Source: Hyalangium ruber (GTDB taxonomy: Bacteria; Myxococcota; Myxococcia; Myxococcales; Myxococcaceae). From it: a DNA stretch of 64,000 nucleotides. Under the pieces are notes generated by a model. That model searched no databases. It was not told where the DNA came from and saw only the letters and a list, made by a program, of their open reading frames with translations. A program made the translations under genes and the position numbers. Below are positions 26,064-33,182 of the stretch, one piece after another. The stretch covers positions 682,001 through 746,000 of the forward strand of contig NZ_JAXIVS010000002.1 in NCBI RefSeq assembly GCF_034259325.1, read 5' to 3'. Numbering within the stretch: the first letter of the stretch is position 1; each line of letters begins with the position of its first letter.

Positions 26064-26937
26064 GCGACTCGCGCTGCCCGCGACGGACGCGCAGCGCGGC
26101 CGGGCGTGGTGGGCGGCCCTCTTCGCCACGGGCCTCTCGCTGCTGGGCGAGACGGCCTACATCTTCATCGACTGGCAGGTCCACCCGGGCCGGCTCCTGC
26201 TGCCCTCGCTGCGCGCCCTGCACGTGCTCGAATCCGTGGTCCTGCTGGCGCTGCTGCTCTCGCGCCGACGCGACGCGAGCGAGAAGCTGAGCCCGGGCGT
26301 CTTCACCGCCGTGGCGCTGCCCCACCTCGTCATCTTCGCCGTGGCGGAGGTGGCCATGGCCGCCTCGGGCCGCATGTGGATGCCGCTCACGGGGCACCGA
26401 CTGCTGATGCTGGGCATCGGCCTGCTGGCGCCCACCGGGCCGGCGCTGAGCAGTGGCCTCATCGGCGCCTTCGCCCTGGAGGCCGTCGTACTCTGGTACG
26501 GCCTGGGGCTGCACACGCGCCTGCAGATGCCGTGGGAGCCGTGGATCACCCTCGTCTGGGCGGGCACCGGGTGGGGGCTCCTGGCCTTCCGCGTGAGGAC
26601 CCAGCGCATCGAACGAAAGCTGCTGCTCGCGCGCGCCGAGGCCGAGTCCCTGGAGCGCCTGGCCCGGCTGCTGCTCGTGCTGCGGGACGGGACCAACACG
26701 CCCCTCCAGTCGCTGGAGCTAGGGGTCGCCCTGCTGCAACAGCGCGCCCCGGAGAACGCCGTCCTGCTGGAGACCATGGAGCGCTCCCTGGCGAAGCTCC
26801 GGGCGCTCACCCAGCGCATGGCCATCGCCGATCCGCTCCTGGAGTGGGACTCCGAGAAGGAGTCCTTCGACGTCGAGGAGGTGCTGCGCGGCCTGGAGGA
26901 GTCGCTCATCCGCGAGCTGGAGCGACGGCGCCAGTAG
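26041..26937 (+). CDS. Kinase-like membrane protein without phospho-His or ATPase domain
   Basis: A 298-residue protein with about six membrane segments (residues 22-185), a short linker with a coiled coil (RIERKLLLARAEAESLERLARLL), and a dimerisation helical hairpin resembling a HisKA domain. In HisKA an H-box of the form H-D-L-x-N/T-P-L is expected; here the matching segment is LRDGTNTPLQSLELG, with Arg-Asp where the His would be. The protein stops at about 298 with no HATPase_c domain. It may be a sensor that recruits the upstream receiver rather than a kinase. Confidence 0.7.
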   Translation: MAQAPPPRRLALPATDAQRGRAWWAALFATGLSLLGETAYIFIDWQVHPGRLLLPSLRALHVLESVVLLALLLSRRRDASEKLSPGVFTAVALPHLVIFAVAEVAMAASGRMWMPLTGHRLLMLGIGLLAPTGPALSSGLIGAFALEAVVLWYGLGLHTRLQMPWEPWITLVWAGTGWGLLAFRVRTQRIERKLLLARAEAESLERLARLLLVLRDGTNTPLQSLELGVALLQQRAPENAVLLETMERSLAKLRALTQRMAIADPLLEWDSEKESFDVEEVLRGLEESLIRELERRRQ

Positions 26938-26955
26938 TAAGGTCCCCGCCCATCC

Positions 26956-28032
26956 ATGCACCCCACCCTCATCACCGCGCTGTCCGCCGAGCTACTGGAT
27001 CTGCCGCTCACCGAGCCGTTCGCCATCGCCACCGGCGCGCAGCACGTGGCCCACAACGTGCTCGTGCGCATCACCCTCGCCGATGGCACCACGGGACTGG
27101 GTGAGTCGGCGCCCTTCACCGCCGTCAGCGGAGAGACCCAGGCCGGCACGCTGGCCGCCATCCAGTCGGTGCGCGAGCGGCTCGTCGGCAAGGAGGCCCG
27201 CGCCTGGCGCCCTCTGTCCGCCTGGCTCACGGAGGCGCTGCCCGGGGAGCCCGCGGCCCGCTGCGGCATCGAGACCGCCTTGCTGGACGCGCTCGCCCGC
27301 CACCACCGTGTGCCCCTGTGGGTGTTCTTCGGCGGCGCGGGCACGGAGCTGGACATCGACATGACGGTGACGGCCGGCGACCGCGCGCACGCCGAGGCCT
27401 CCGCCCGCGCCATCCTCGCCCGGGGCATCACCACGCTGAAGGTGAAGGTCGGCGCTGTTTCTCCCGAGCAGGACGTGGAGCGGCTGGTGGCCATCCGCGA
27501 GGTGGCGCCTCGGGCGCGGCTGTTCGCCGACGCCAATGGGGGCTACACCGTGGCCGGGGCGCGCGCGTTCCTCTCGGGGCTGGAGCGCGCCGGGGTGCCG
27601 CTCGCCCTCTTCGAGCAGCCGGTGCCCGCAGAGGACCTCGCGGGCATGGCCGAGCTCACCCGCCTCTCGCGCATCCCCATCTGCGCCGATGAGTCCGCCC
27701 GCTCCGCCGAGGACGTGCTGCGGTTGATCCGCGAGCGCGCCGCCACTGGCATCAACATCAAGACGATGAAGTGCGGCGTGGTGGAGTCCCTGATGATGTG
27801 GCACCTGGCCCGCGCCGCCGGCATGGAGCTGATGATCGGCGGCATGGTGGAGAGCACCCTGGCCATGAGCACCTCGGCCCACCTCGCGGCGGGCCTGGGA
27901 GGCTTCCACTACGCGGACCTCGACACGCCGCTGTTCATCGCGAAGCATCCGTTCCGGGGCGGCTATCATCAGGAGGCCTCCCGGGTCAGCGTCGCGGGGA
28001 GCACCGCGGGTCACGGGGTGGAGCTGGCCTGA
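26956..28032 (+). CDS. Dipeptide epimerase, enolase superfamily (L-Ala-D/L-Glu type)
   Basis: A 358-residue muconate-lactonising subgroup enolase-superfamily enzyme. The Lys pair is in TLKVKVG (Lys162, Lys164), metal ligands are Asp192 (FADANGGY), Glu220 (LFEQPVP) and Asp245 (CADES), and the second acid/base Lys269 is in GINIKTMKCG. These residues match YcjG/YkfB-type enzymes that epimerise L-Ala-D-Glu during murein peptide recycling. C-terminal GGMVESTLAMSTSAHLAAGL is also characteristic. Substrate specificity within dipeptide epimerases cannot be fixed by eye. It stands 18 bases after the kinase-like gene. Confidence 0.9.
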   Translation: MHPTLITALSAELLDLPLTEPFAIATGAQHVAHNVLVRITLADGTTGLGESAPFTAVSGETQAGTLAAIQSVRERLVGKEARAWRPLSAWLTEALPGEPAARCGIETALLDALARHHRVPLWVFFGGAGTELDIDMTVTAGDRAHAEASARAILARGITTLKVKVGAVSPEQDVERLVAIREVAPRARLFADANGGYTVAGARAFLSGLERAGVPLALFEQPVPAEDLAGMAELTRLSRIPICADESARSAEDVLRLIRERAATGINIKTMKCGVVESLMMWHLARAAGMELMIGGMVESTLAMSTSAHLAAGLGGFHYADLDTPLFIAKHPFRGGYHQEASRVSVAGSTAGHGVELA

Positions 28033-28057
28033 GTCACCGGGTCGTTGGGGGGTTCGC

Positions 28058-28312
28058 ATGCGCCCGTTCGTCCGTGCCCTGCTGCTGCTCGCTGGCTGCG
28101 CTGCCCTGGGCTTCGGGCTGCTCTTCACCGGCATCAAGACGTCCTCCGACTTCAGCCAGCGCTATGAGGCCGTGCTGAGCCTGCTCGGCCGTCGCGCACA
28201 CAACACGGTGGACCCGACGGACCTGGTCGCCCTTCCCATGCTCGCGGTGGCGGTGTGGGATGCGCGACGGCTGGCACGCGGTAGCGCGGCAAAGCGTGCC
28301 TCGACCGGTTAG
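28058..28312 (+). CDS. Small membrane-anchored protein of unknown function
   Basis: An 84-residue protein with an N-terminal hydrophobic segment (FVRALLLLAGCAALGFGLLF) and a second weak one (LVALPMLAVAVWD). The AGC could be read as a lipobox (LLAGC), making a lipoprotein possible. It lies between the epimerase and the NarL-type regulator, three bases before the latter. No family recognised. Confidence 0.6.
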   Translation: MRPFVRALLLLAGCAALGFGLLFTGIKTSSDFSQRYEAVLSLLGRRAHNTVDPTDLVALPMLAVAVWDARRLARGSAAKRASTG

Positions 28313-28314
28313 GC

Positions 28315-28965
28315 ATGGGGGACACCGTGCTGGACCTGCCCGCATCGCTGCTGCGCCTCGCCCTCGTCGCCGAGGATCCGCTCGCCCGTGGCGCGCTCTC
28401 CCGAGCGCTGTCCGACCGGGGCGGCGAGGAGCTCTTCGTCGCCGCCTCCGGCACGCTCGCGGAGCTGGAGGCCACCCGCGCCGAGCCTCCGGATGTGGTG
28501 CTGTGGGACGTGGGCCTGCGCCTCTCGGACGCCGAGGGGCGCCTGGAGGCTCCCGAACTGGGGGCTCCCGTGCTCGCGCTGGTGCCGGACGAAGCGGCCG
28601 GAGAGCTGGCGCTGGCGGCAGGCGCCCGGGGGCTGCTCTTCCGGGATGCCTCGCCGGGGACGCTGCTCGCCGCGCTCCAGGCCGTGGCGCGGGGACTCGC
28701 CGTGTTCGAGCCGAGCCTGTCTCCCGTGCGCCCCACGGCCCGGGCCGCCACGCCGAGCACCAGCTCGGACTCGCTCACACCTCGGGAGCGCGAGGTGCTC
28801 GCGCTGCTCGCCGAGGGCCTGTCCAACAAGGCCATCGCGGACCGCCTCGCCATCAGCGAGCACACCGCCAAGTTCCATGTGAACGCGGTGATGGCGAAGC
28901 TGGGGGTGCAGCGGCGCACCGAGGCCGTCGTCCGCGCCGCGCGCATGGGGCTGGTGACATTGTGA
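28315..28965 (+). CDS. NarL/LuxR-type response regulator, modified receiver
   Basis: A 216-residue protein. The N-terminal receiver-like domain has VAEDPLARGALSRAL and a plausible phospho-Asp in VVLWDVGL (about residue 64), but the conserved Lys expected near the end of the domain is Arg (LLFRDASP). The C-terminal HTH is classical LuxR: LTPREREVLALLAEGLSNKAIADRL and ISEHTAKFHVNAVMAKLGV. No partner kinase is adjacent, so it is an orphan regulator. It overlaps the GNAT gene by four bases. Confidence 0.88.
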   Translation: MGDTVLDLPASLLRLALVAEDPLARGALSRALSDRGGEELFVAASGTLAELEATRAEPPDVVLWDVGLRLSDAEGRLEAPELGAPVLALVPDEAAGELALAAGARGLLFRDASPGTLLAALQAVARGLAVFEPSLSPVRPTARAATPSTSSDSLTPREREVLALLAEGLSNKAIADRLAISEHTAKFHVNAVMAKLGVQRRTEAVVRAARMGLVTL

Positions 28966-29435
28966 GCGAGACCCGAATCCTCCCCGCTCTTCAACCGGAG
29001 CAGGTGGAACAGGCGCGCACCCTCGTCCTCGAGTACGTGAACGGGCTGGGCATCGACCTGGACTTCCAGGACTTCGAGCAGGAGATGCGCGAGTTCCCCA
29101 GCGACTACGCGCCCCCGGACGGGTGCCTGCTGCTCGCCATGGATGCCCAGGGGCCCGCGGGCTGTGTCGGCCTGCGCAAGCTGGAGCCTGGCATCTGCGA
29201 GATGAAGCGGCTGTACGTCCGGCCTCGGTGCCGGGGACAGGGCTTGGGACAGCGGCTCGCCCAGGCGGTCATTGAGGAGGCCCGGGTGCTGGGCTACTCG
29301 GCGATGCGGCTGGACACGCTCTCCACCATGCACTCCGCCATTGGCACCTACCGAGGGCTTGGCTTCCAGCCCATCGCGGCCTACTACCGAAACCCGATCG
29401 AAGGAGCGCTGTTCTTCGAGCTGAAGCTTGGATGA
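28962..29435 (+). CDS. GNAT family N-acetyltransferase
   Basis: A 157-residue GNAT enzyme: CEMKRLYVRPRCRGQGLGQRLAQAVIEEARVLGY is the acetyl-CoA-binding motif A, and IGTYRGLGFQPIAAYY is motif B. The GTG at 28962 overlaps the regulator's TGA stop, so they are coupled. Such GNATs acetylate small molecules or proteins; the acceptor is unknown. Confidence 0.88.
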   Translation: MSETRILPALQPEQVEQARTLVLEYVNGLGIDLDFQDFEQEMREFPSDYAPPDGCLLLAMDAQGPAGCVGLRKLEPGICEMKRLYVRPRCRGQGLGQRLAQAVIEEARVLGYSAMRLDTLSTMHSAIGTYRGLGFQPIAAYYRNPIEGALFFELKLG

Positions 29436-29460
29436 TGTCCCCGAACGCCGAGGGCCCGCC

Positions 29461-30231
29461 ATGCGCATCACCCGAAAGACTTCCTCCGAGCTGGACTTCG
29501 TGGCGCGGCCCACGGGAGGGCTGCTCTCCTTCGGCATCGTCAGCCTGATCTTCGGGGTGACGCTGGGCTCGCTCTGGGAACCTTTCTCGCTCGAGTGTAC
29601 GCGCGAAGGAACGTGCCAGCTTCGGCACCCTGGCCTCATGGCTCCGGAACCGAAGCACTTCCCCCGGAGCGCCATGCGGGGCGCCTGGGTGGAGAGCAAG
29701 GGCAGCGGCCGACGCACCCACTACCGCGTGGTGCTCAACACCACCCAGGGCGTCTATCCCCTCCGGGCGGAGTACAGCTCTGGCTACGACTCCAAGCTGA
29801 AGCTCGCGGAGCACCTCGATGCCCTCTCACGTCAGCGTGACGGCGAGGTGCAGGTGGTCGATCTGGATGGCTTCCGGCTCATGCTCGCCCTGGGCGGCAT
29901 GACGGTCGGGGGGCTGTCGGTGTTCCGCGGCGCCAGGCGCTACACCGGAACGCTGCGGCGTGGCACGGGGACCCTGAGGCTCCTTCGCCGGGGGGTGTTC
30001 CGAGCCCGCATCGAGGAGCATCCCCTGGAGACCCTGGCCCCGATGACCGCGACCACCTCCTCGGCGAAGATCAACAAGCAGGCGCTCGTGAAGCTGACCC
30101 TCGCCACCACCCAGGGCGAGCCCGTGCTGAAGTGCTACGTGTTCGATACCCCCGAGGTCCACGCGGACGTCGAGCGGCTGAATGCCTTCCTCGAAAGCGC
30201 CCGGAACCTCCACCTGGTCCACACCTCCTGA
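29461..30231 (+). CDS. Two-segment membrane protein of unknown function
   Basis: About 256 residues with a hydrophobic segment near the N-terminus (GGLLSFGIVSLIFGVTLGSLW) and a second in the middle (FRLMLALGGMTVGGLSVFRGA). The extracytoplasmic part between has one Cys pair (LECTREGTCQL) and a beta-rich segment (THYRVVLNTTQGVYPLRAEYSSGYDS). The C-terminal part looks like a PH-like domain. ATG 29461 was chosen over a TTG at 29428. No family recognised. Confidence 0.7.
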   Translation: MRITRKTSSELDFVARPTGGLLSFGIVSLIFGVTLGSLWEPFSLECTREGTCQLRHPGLMAPEPKHFPRSAMRGAWVESKGSGRRTHYRVVLNTTQGVYPLRAEYSSGYDSKLKLAEHLDALSRQRDGEVQVVDLDGFRLMLALGGMTVGGLSVFRGARRYTGTLRRGTGTLRLLRRGVFRARIEEHPLETLAPMTATTSSAKINKQALVKLTLATTQGEPVLKCYVFDTPEVHADVERLNAFLESARNLHLVHTS

Positions 30232-30368
30232 ACCTGCCGACCCGGTAGGGCGTCTCCCGTCCATCGAATGTCAGGGGTAGGATGTAATGTGGCGGTATGA
30301 ACGAGGAATTGGGTGGGGAGTGGGTGGCGGGCCTTGCGGCGCCTGAGAGCGGCCAGCATCCTGAACGC

Positions 30369-30932
30369 ATGAGCGAGCAGCCGCCGCGACGGGAAGCGAC
30401 GTACGAGGACTTGGAGAAGCTCCCGCCCGAGGTCATCGGTGAGCTGGTGGACGGCGAGCTGTTCGCGAGTCCCAGGCCGGCCATGAAGCACTCGCGGGTG
30501 ACGATCGTCCTGTCGGGCAAATTGATGGACCCGTTTGACCATGGAACGGGAGGGCCCGGTGGATGGTTGCTCCTGTACGAGCCCGAGCTGCATCTCCGGC
30601 GGAACGTTCTGGTGCCCGATCTCGCCGGGTGGCGTCGGGAGCGGATGCCAGAGTTGCCTGACACGGTGGGCGCCACGTTGGCTCCCGACTGGGTGTGCGA
30701 GGTGCTCTCGCCCTCCACGATGAAGCTGGACCGGGGGCGAAAGATGGGTGTCTACGCACGCGAGGGCGTGAAGCACTTGTGGCTGATGGACCCGGTCGCG
30801 CAGCTATTGGAGGTGTATCGGCTGGAAGGAGGCCGGTGGCTGCTACTGGGCACGCACGAGGGGAACGCCACCGTGCGGGCCGAGCCGTTCGAGGTGCTCG
30901 ACCTGGAGTTAGGGGCAGTCTGGGCGCGCTAA
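30369..30932 (+). CDS. Uma2 family endonuclease-fold protein, second copy
   Basis: A 187-residue paralogue of the protein at 22803-23396: REATYEDLEKLPPEVIGELVDGELF, VLVPDLAGWRRERMPELP, LAPDWVCEVLSPST and YAREGVKHLWLMDP. The PD-(D/E)XK acidic residues and nearby Lys are retained. ATG 30369 is the start that matches the family; an in-frame ATG at 30297 would add 24 unconserved residues. It is not flanked by restriction-modification or transposase genes. Confidence 0.88.
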   Translation: MSEQPPRREATYEDLEKLPPEVIGELVDGELFASPRPAMKHSRVTIVLSGKLMDPFDHGTGGPGGWLLLYEPELHLRRNVLVPDLAGWRRERMPELPDTVGATLAPDWVCEVLSPSTMKLDRGRKMGVYAREGVKHLWLMDPVAQLLEVYRLEGGRWLLLGTHEGNATVRAEPFEVLDLELGAVWAR

Positions 30933-31045
30933 GGCCCTCCTAAAGGACAGGCGACCTATCCGAATGGTCAGGTCTCCTCCCTGACCGTCTCGCCGATGTG
31001 CCGATTTCCCGAGGCCTTTAGCTTCTTGGCCAGAAAGGAAACGCC

Positions 31046-31939
31046 ATGTCCGAGCTCGCCTCCCTGTCCCAGTCCATCTCCTCCGTCGTCGAGCGCCTCG
31101 CCTCCAGCCTCGTCCGCGTGGAGGCCCGCCGCCGTGGCGGCGCCACCGGCATCATCTGGAGCGCCGACGGCCACATCCTCACCACCAGCCACGCCGTCGA
31201 GCACGAAGGCCACATCCAGGTCACCCTCCCCGACGGCCGCACCGTCAACGCCGAGCTCGTCGGCCGTGACTCCAGCACCGACCTCGCGCTCCTCAAGGCC
31301 GACGCCTCGGGCCTCACCCCGCTCGCCCCCGCCTCCCTCGACGGCGTGAAGGTGGGCCACCTGGTGCTCGCCCTCGGCCACCCCGGCCGCACCACCCGCG
31401 CCACCCTGGGCATCGTCAGCGCCCTCGGCGATGGCTGGCGCACCCACGCTGGTGGCCGCATCGACCGCTACCTGGAGACCGATGCGGACCTTCCCCCCGG
31501 CTTCTCCGGCGGCCCGCTGGTGGACGCCCAGGGGCGATTCCTGGGCCTGCTCACCGCCGCCTTCTCCCGCACCGCCGCCGTCGTCATCCCCGGCGAGACG
31601 CTCTCCCGCGTGGCCAACGCCCTGAAGGAGCACGGTGGCATCCGCCGTGGTTACCTCGGCGTCGGCGCCTACCCCGTGCGCATCCCCAAGCACCTGTCGG
31701 CCACCGCCGGCAGCGAGACGGGCCTCATCTTCCTCTCGGTGGACCCGGACGGCCCCGCCCAGCGCGCCGGGCTGCTCCTGGGAGATGTGCTGGTGCGCCT
31801 CGGCGACAACACGCTGGAGGGCGTGGAGGACCTGCTGGGCTTCCTGGGCGACGAGAAGGTGGGCACCACCGTCCAGGCCAAGGTGCTGCGCGCCGGCGAG
31901 GCGCGCGAGGTGTCCCTCACCATCGGCAAGCGCTCGTGA
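31046..31939 (+). CDS. Cytoplasmic HtrA-like trypsin-fold protease with PDZ domain (1)
   Basis: A 297-residue S1C protease. The trypsin-like domain has His49 (TTSHAVEH), Asp79 (SSTDLALLKAD) and Ser154 in PPGFSGGPLV, a GFSGG variant of the usual GNSGG. One PDZ domain follows (about residues 205-290; RAGLLLGDVLVRLGDNTLEG). No signal peptide or membrane segment precedes the catalytic domain, unlike DegP/DegS. A second, related gene lies 33 bases downstream, so the two are probably cotranscribed and may form mixed oligomers. Confidence 0.88.
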   Translation: MSELASLSQSISSVVERLASSLVRVEARRRGGATGIIWSADGHILTTSHAVEHEGHIQVTLPDGRTVNAELVGRDSSTDLALLKADASGLTPLAPASLDGVKVGHLVLALGHPGRTTRATLGIVSALGDGWRTHAGGRIDRYLETDADLPPGFSGGPLVDAQGRFLGLLTAAFSRTAAVVIPGETLSRVANALKEHGGIRRGYLGVGAYPVRIPKHLSATAGSETGLIFLSVDPDGPAQRAGLLLGDVLVRLGDNTLEGVEDLLGFLGDEKVGTTVQAKVLRAGEAREVSLTIGKRS

Positions 31940-31972
31940 GCCGTCCCCCCGGCCAGAAAGGCACACCCCACC

Positions 31973-32884
31973 ATGAAACTGCTCCAACAGTTCTCGGATG
32001 ACCTCGAAGCCCTCGTGGCCCGCGCCTCGCCCGCCGTCGTCGGCGTGGAGCACGGGCGCGGCCACGGCACCGGCCTGTTCCTCACCCCGGACGGTTACGT
32101 CCTCACCAACCGCCACGTGGTGCGCCAGTCGCGAAAGATGACCGTGTCGCTCGCCAACGGCGAGGAGCTCAAGGCCACCCTCGTCGGCGGAGATGCTCCC
32201 ACGGACCTCGCCGTGCTGCGCGCCGACGGCACCGACTTCCCCACCCTGCCGCTCGCCGACCCCAAGGACGTGCGCATGGGCCAGCTCGTGGTCGCCATCG
32301 GCAACCCGTTCCGGCTGGAGCAGTCGGCCACCCTGGGCGTGGTGAGCGCCATCAACCGCAGCCTCACCCTGCCCGACGGCACCGTGCTGGAAGGGATGCT
32401 CCAGACCGACGCCGCCATCAACCCCGGCAACTCGGGCGGCCCGCTGCTCAACACCCGCGGACAGGTGGTGGGGCTCAACACCCTGGTGCTGCCCTACGCC
32501 CAGGGCATCGGCTTCGCGGTGAGCGCCACCACGGCGGCCTGGGTGGCCAGCCTCCTCATCCAGCGCGGCAAGGTGGAGCGCCGCTACCTCGGCGTGGCCG
32601 CCCGCGCCGTGCTGCTCGAGCCCGCCCAGGCCCGCGACACCGGCCAGCCCCGAGGCGTGCTCATCCTCCAGGTGCAGCAGGGCACTCCGGCCGATGACGC
32701 CGGCCTGCAGCCCGAGGATCTGCTGCTGGGCATCAACCAGCACCCGGTGGGCAGCGTGGACGATGTGCAGCGGGTGATGGCCCTCTCGGGTGATCCCGAA
32801 GTGCGCCTGGAGGTGCTGCGAAAGGGCCGCCGCCGCCAGCTCTCGGCGCGCACCCGCTCGCGTGCCGAGCCAGTGGCCGCGTAG
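31973..32884 (+). CDS. Cytoplasmic HtrA-like trypsin-fold protease with PDZ domain (2)
   Basis: A 303-residue S1C protease with canonical triad: His48 (LTNRHVV), Asp78 (PTDLAVLRAD) and Ser154 in NPGNSGGPLL. The PDZ domain (about residues 210-295) contains PRGVLILQVQQGTPADDAGLQPEDLLLGINQ. As with its partner, the N-terminus (MKLLQQFSDDLEALVARA) is an amphipathic helix, not a signal peptide. Sequence is divergent from the first copy outside motifs, so this is an old duplication or two independently acquired members. Confidence 0.9.
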   Translation: MKLLQQFSDDLEALVARASPAVVGVEHGRGHGTGLFLTPDGYVLTNRHVVRQSRKMTVSLANGEELKATLVGGDAPTDLAVLRADGTDFPTLPLADPKDVRMGQLVVAIGNPFRLEQSATLGVVSAINRSLTLPDGTVLEGMLQTDAAINPGNSGGPLLNTRGQVVGLNTLVLPYAQGIGFAVSATTAAWVASLLIQRGKVERRYLGVAARAVLLEPAQARDTGQPRGVLILQVQQGTPADDAGLQPEDLLLGINQHPVGSVDDVQRVMALSGDPEVRLEVLRKGRRRQLSARTRSRAEPVAA

Positions 32885-32901
32885 GTCCGCTTTTTAAAGG
32901 C

Positions 32902-32929
32902 TTGCAGACCTACCGAGCTTATGTAAAAT
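32902..32929 (+). promoter_or_regulatory. Candidate sigma70-type promoter
   Basis: TTGCAG at 32902-32907 and TAAAAT at 32924-32929 are separated by 16 bases and lie in a locally AT-rich stretch about 255 bases upstream of the large lipoprotein gene. The -10 match is good, the -35 match weak. The remainder of 32885-33182 shows no convincing gene. Confidence 0.35.
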
Positions 32930-33182
32930 TGCACCCACAACGGCGGTGTACCTCACCGCCACCAGGGCCTCCGGGAGTGGGGCAGGAAGCACCGATGACT
33001 CTGCTGGACACACCAACCCTTCGGAACCCCACGGGCTTTCGGCGGGTAGCGGTGTGTGGCAGGGCGCCACACTGCACAGTCCCGGCGCCACGAGGCGCCA
33101 CTCCCCGGGGTGCATGAGTGCAGAAATTCCCGGGGGTTGGCGGCAGCGAAGCCCCGGCATCGAAGTTGCGAAACGCCCAGAT

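Noticed and set aside
30968-32743. A 591-codon minus-strand frame across both HtrA genes
   Set aside because: No recognisable domain and it runs antisense to two proteases with intact catalytic triads.
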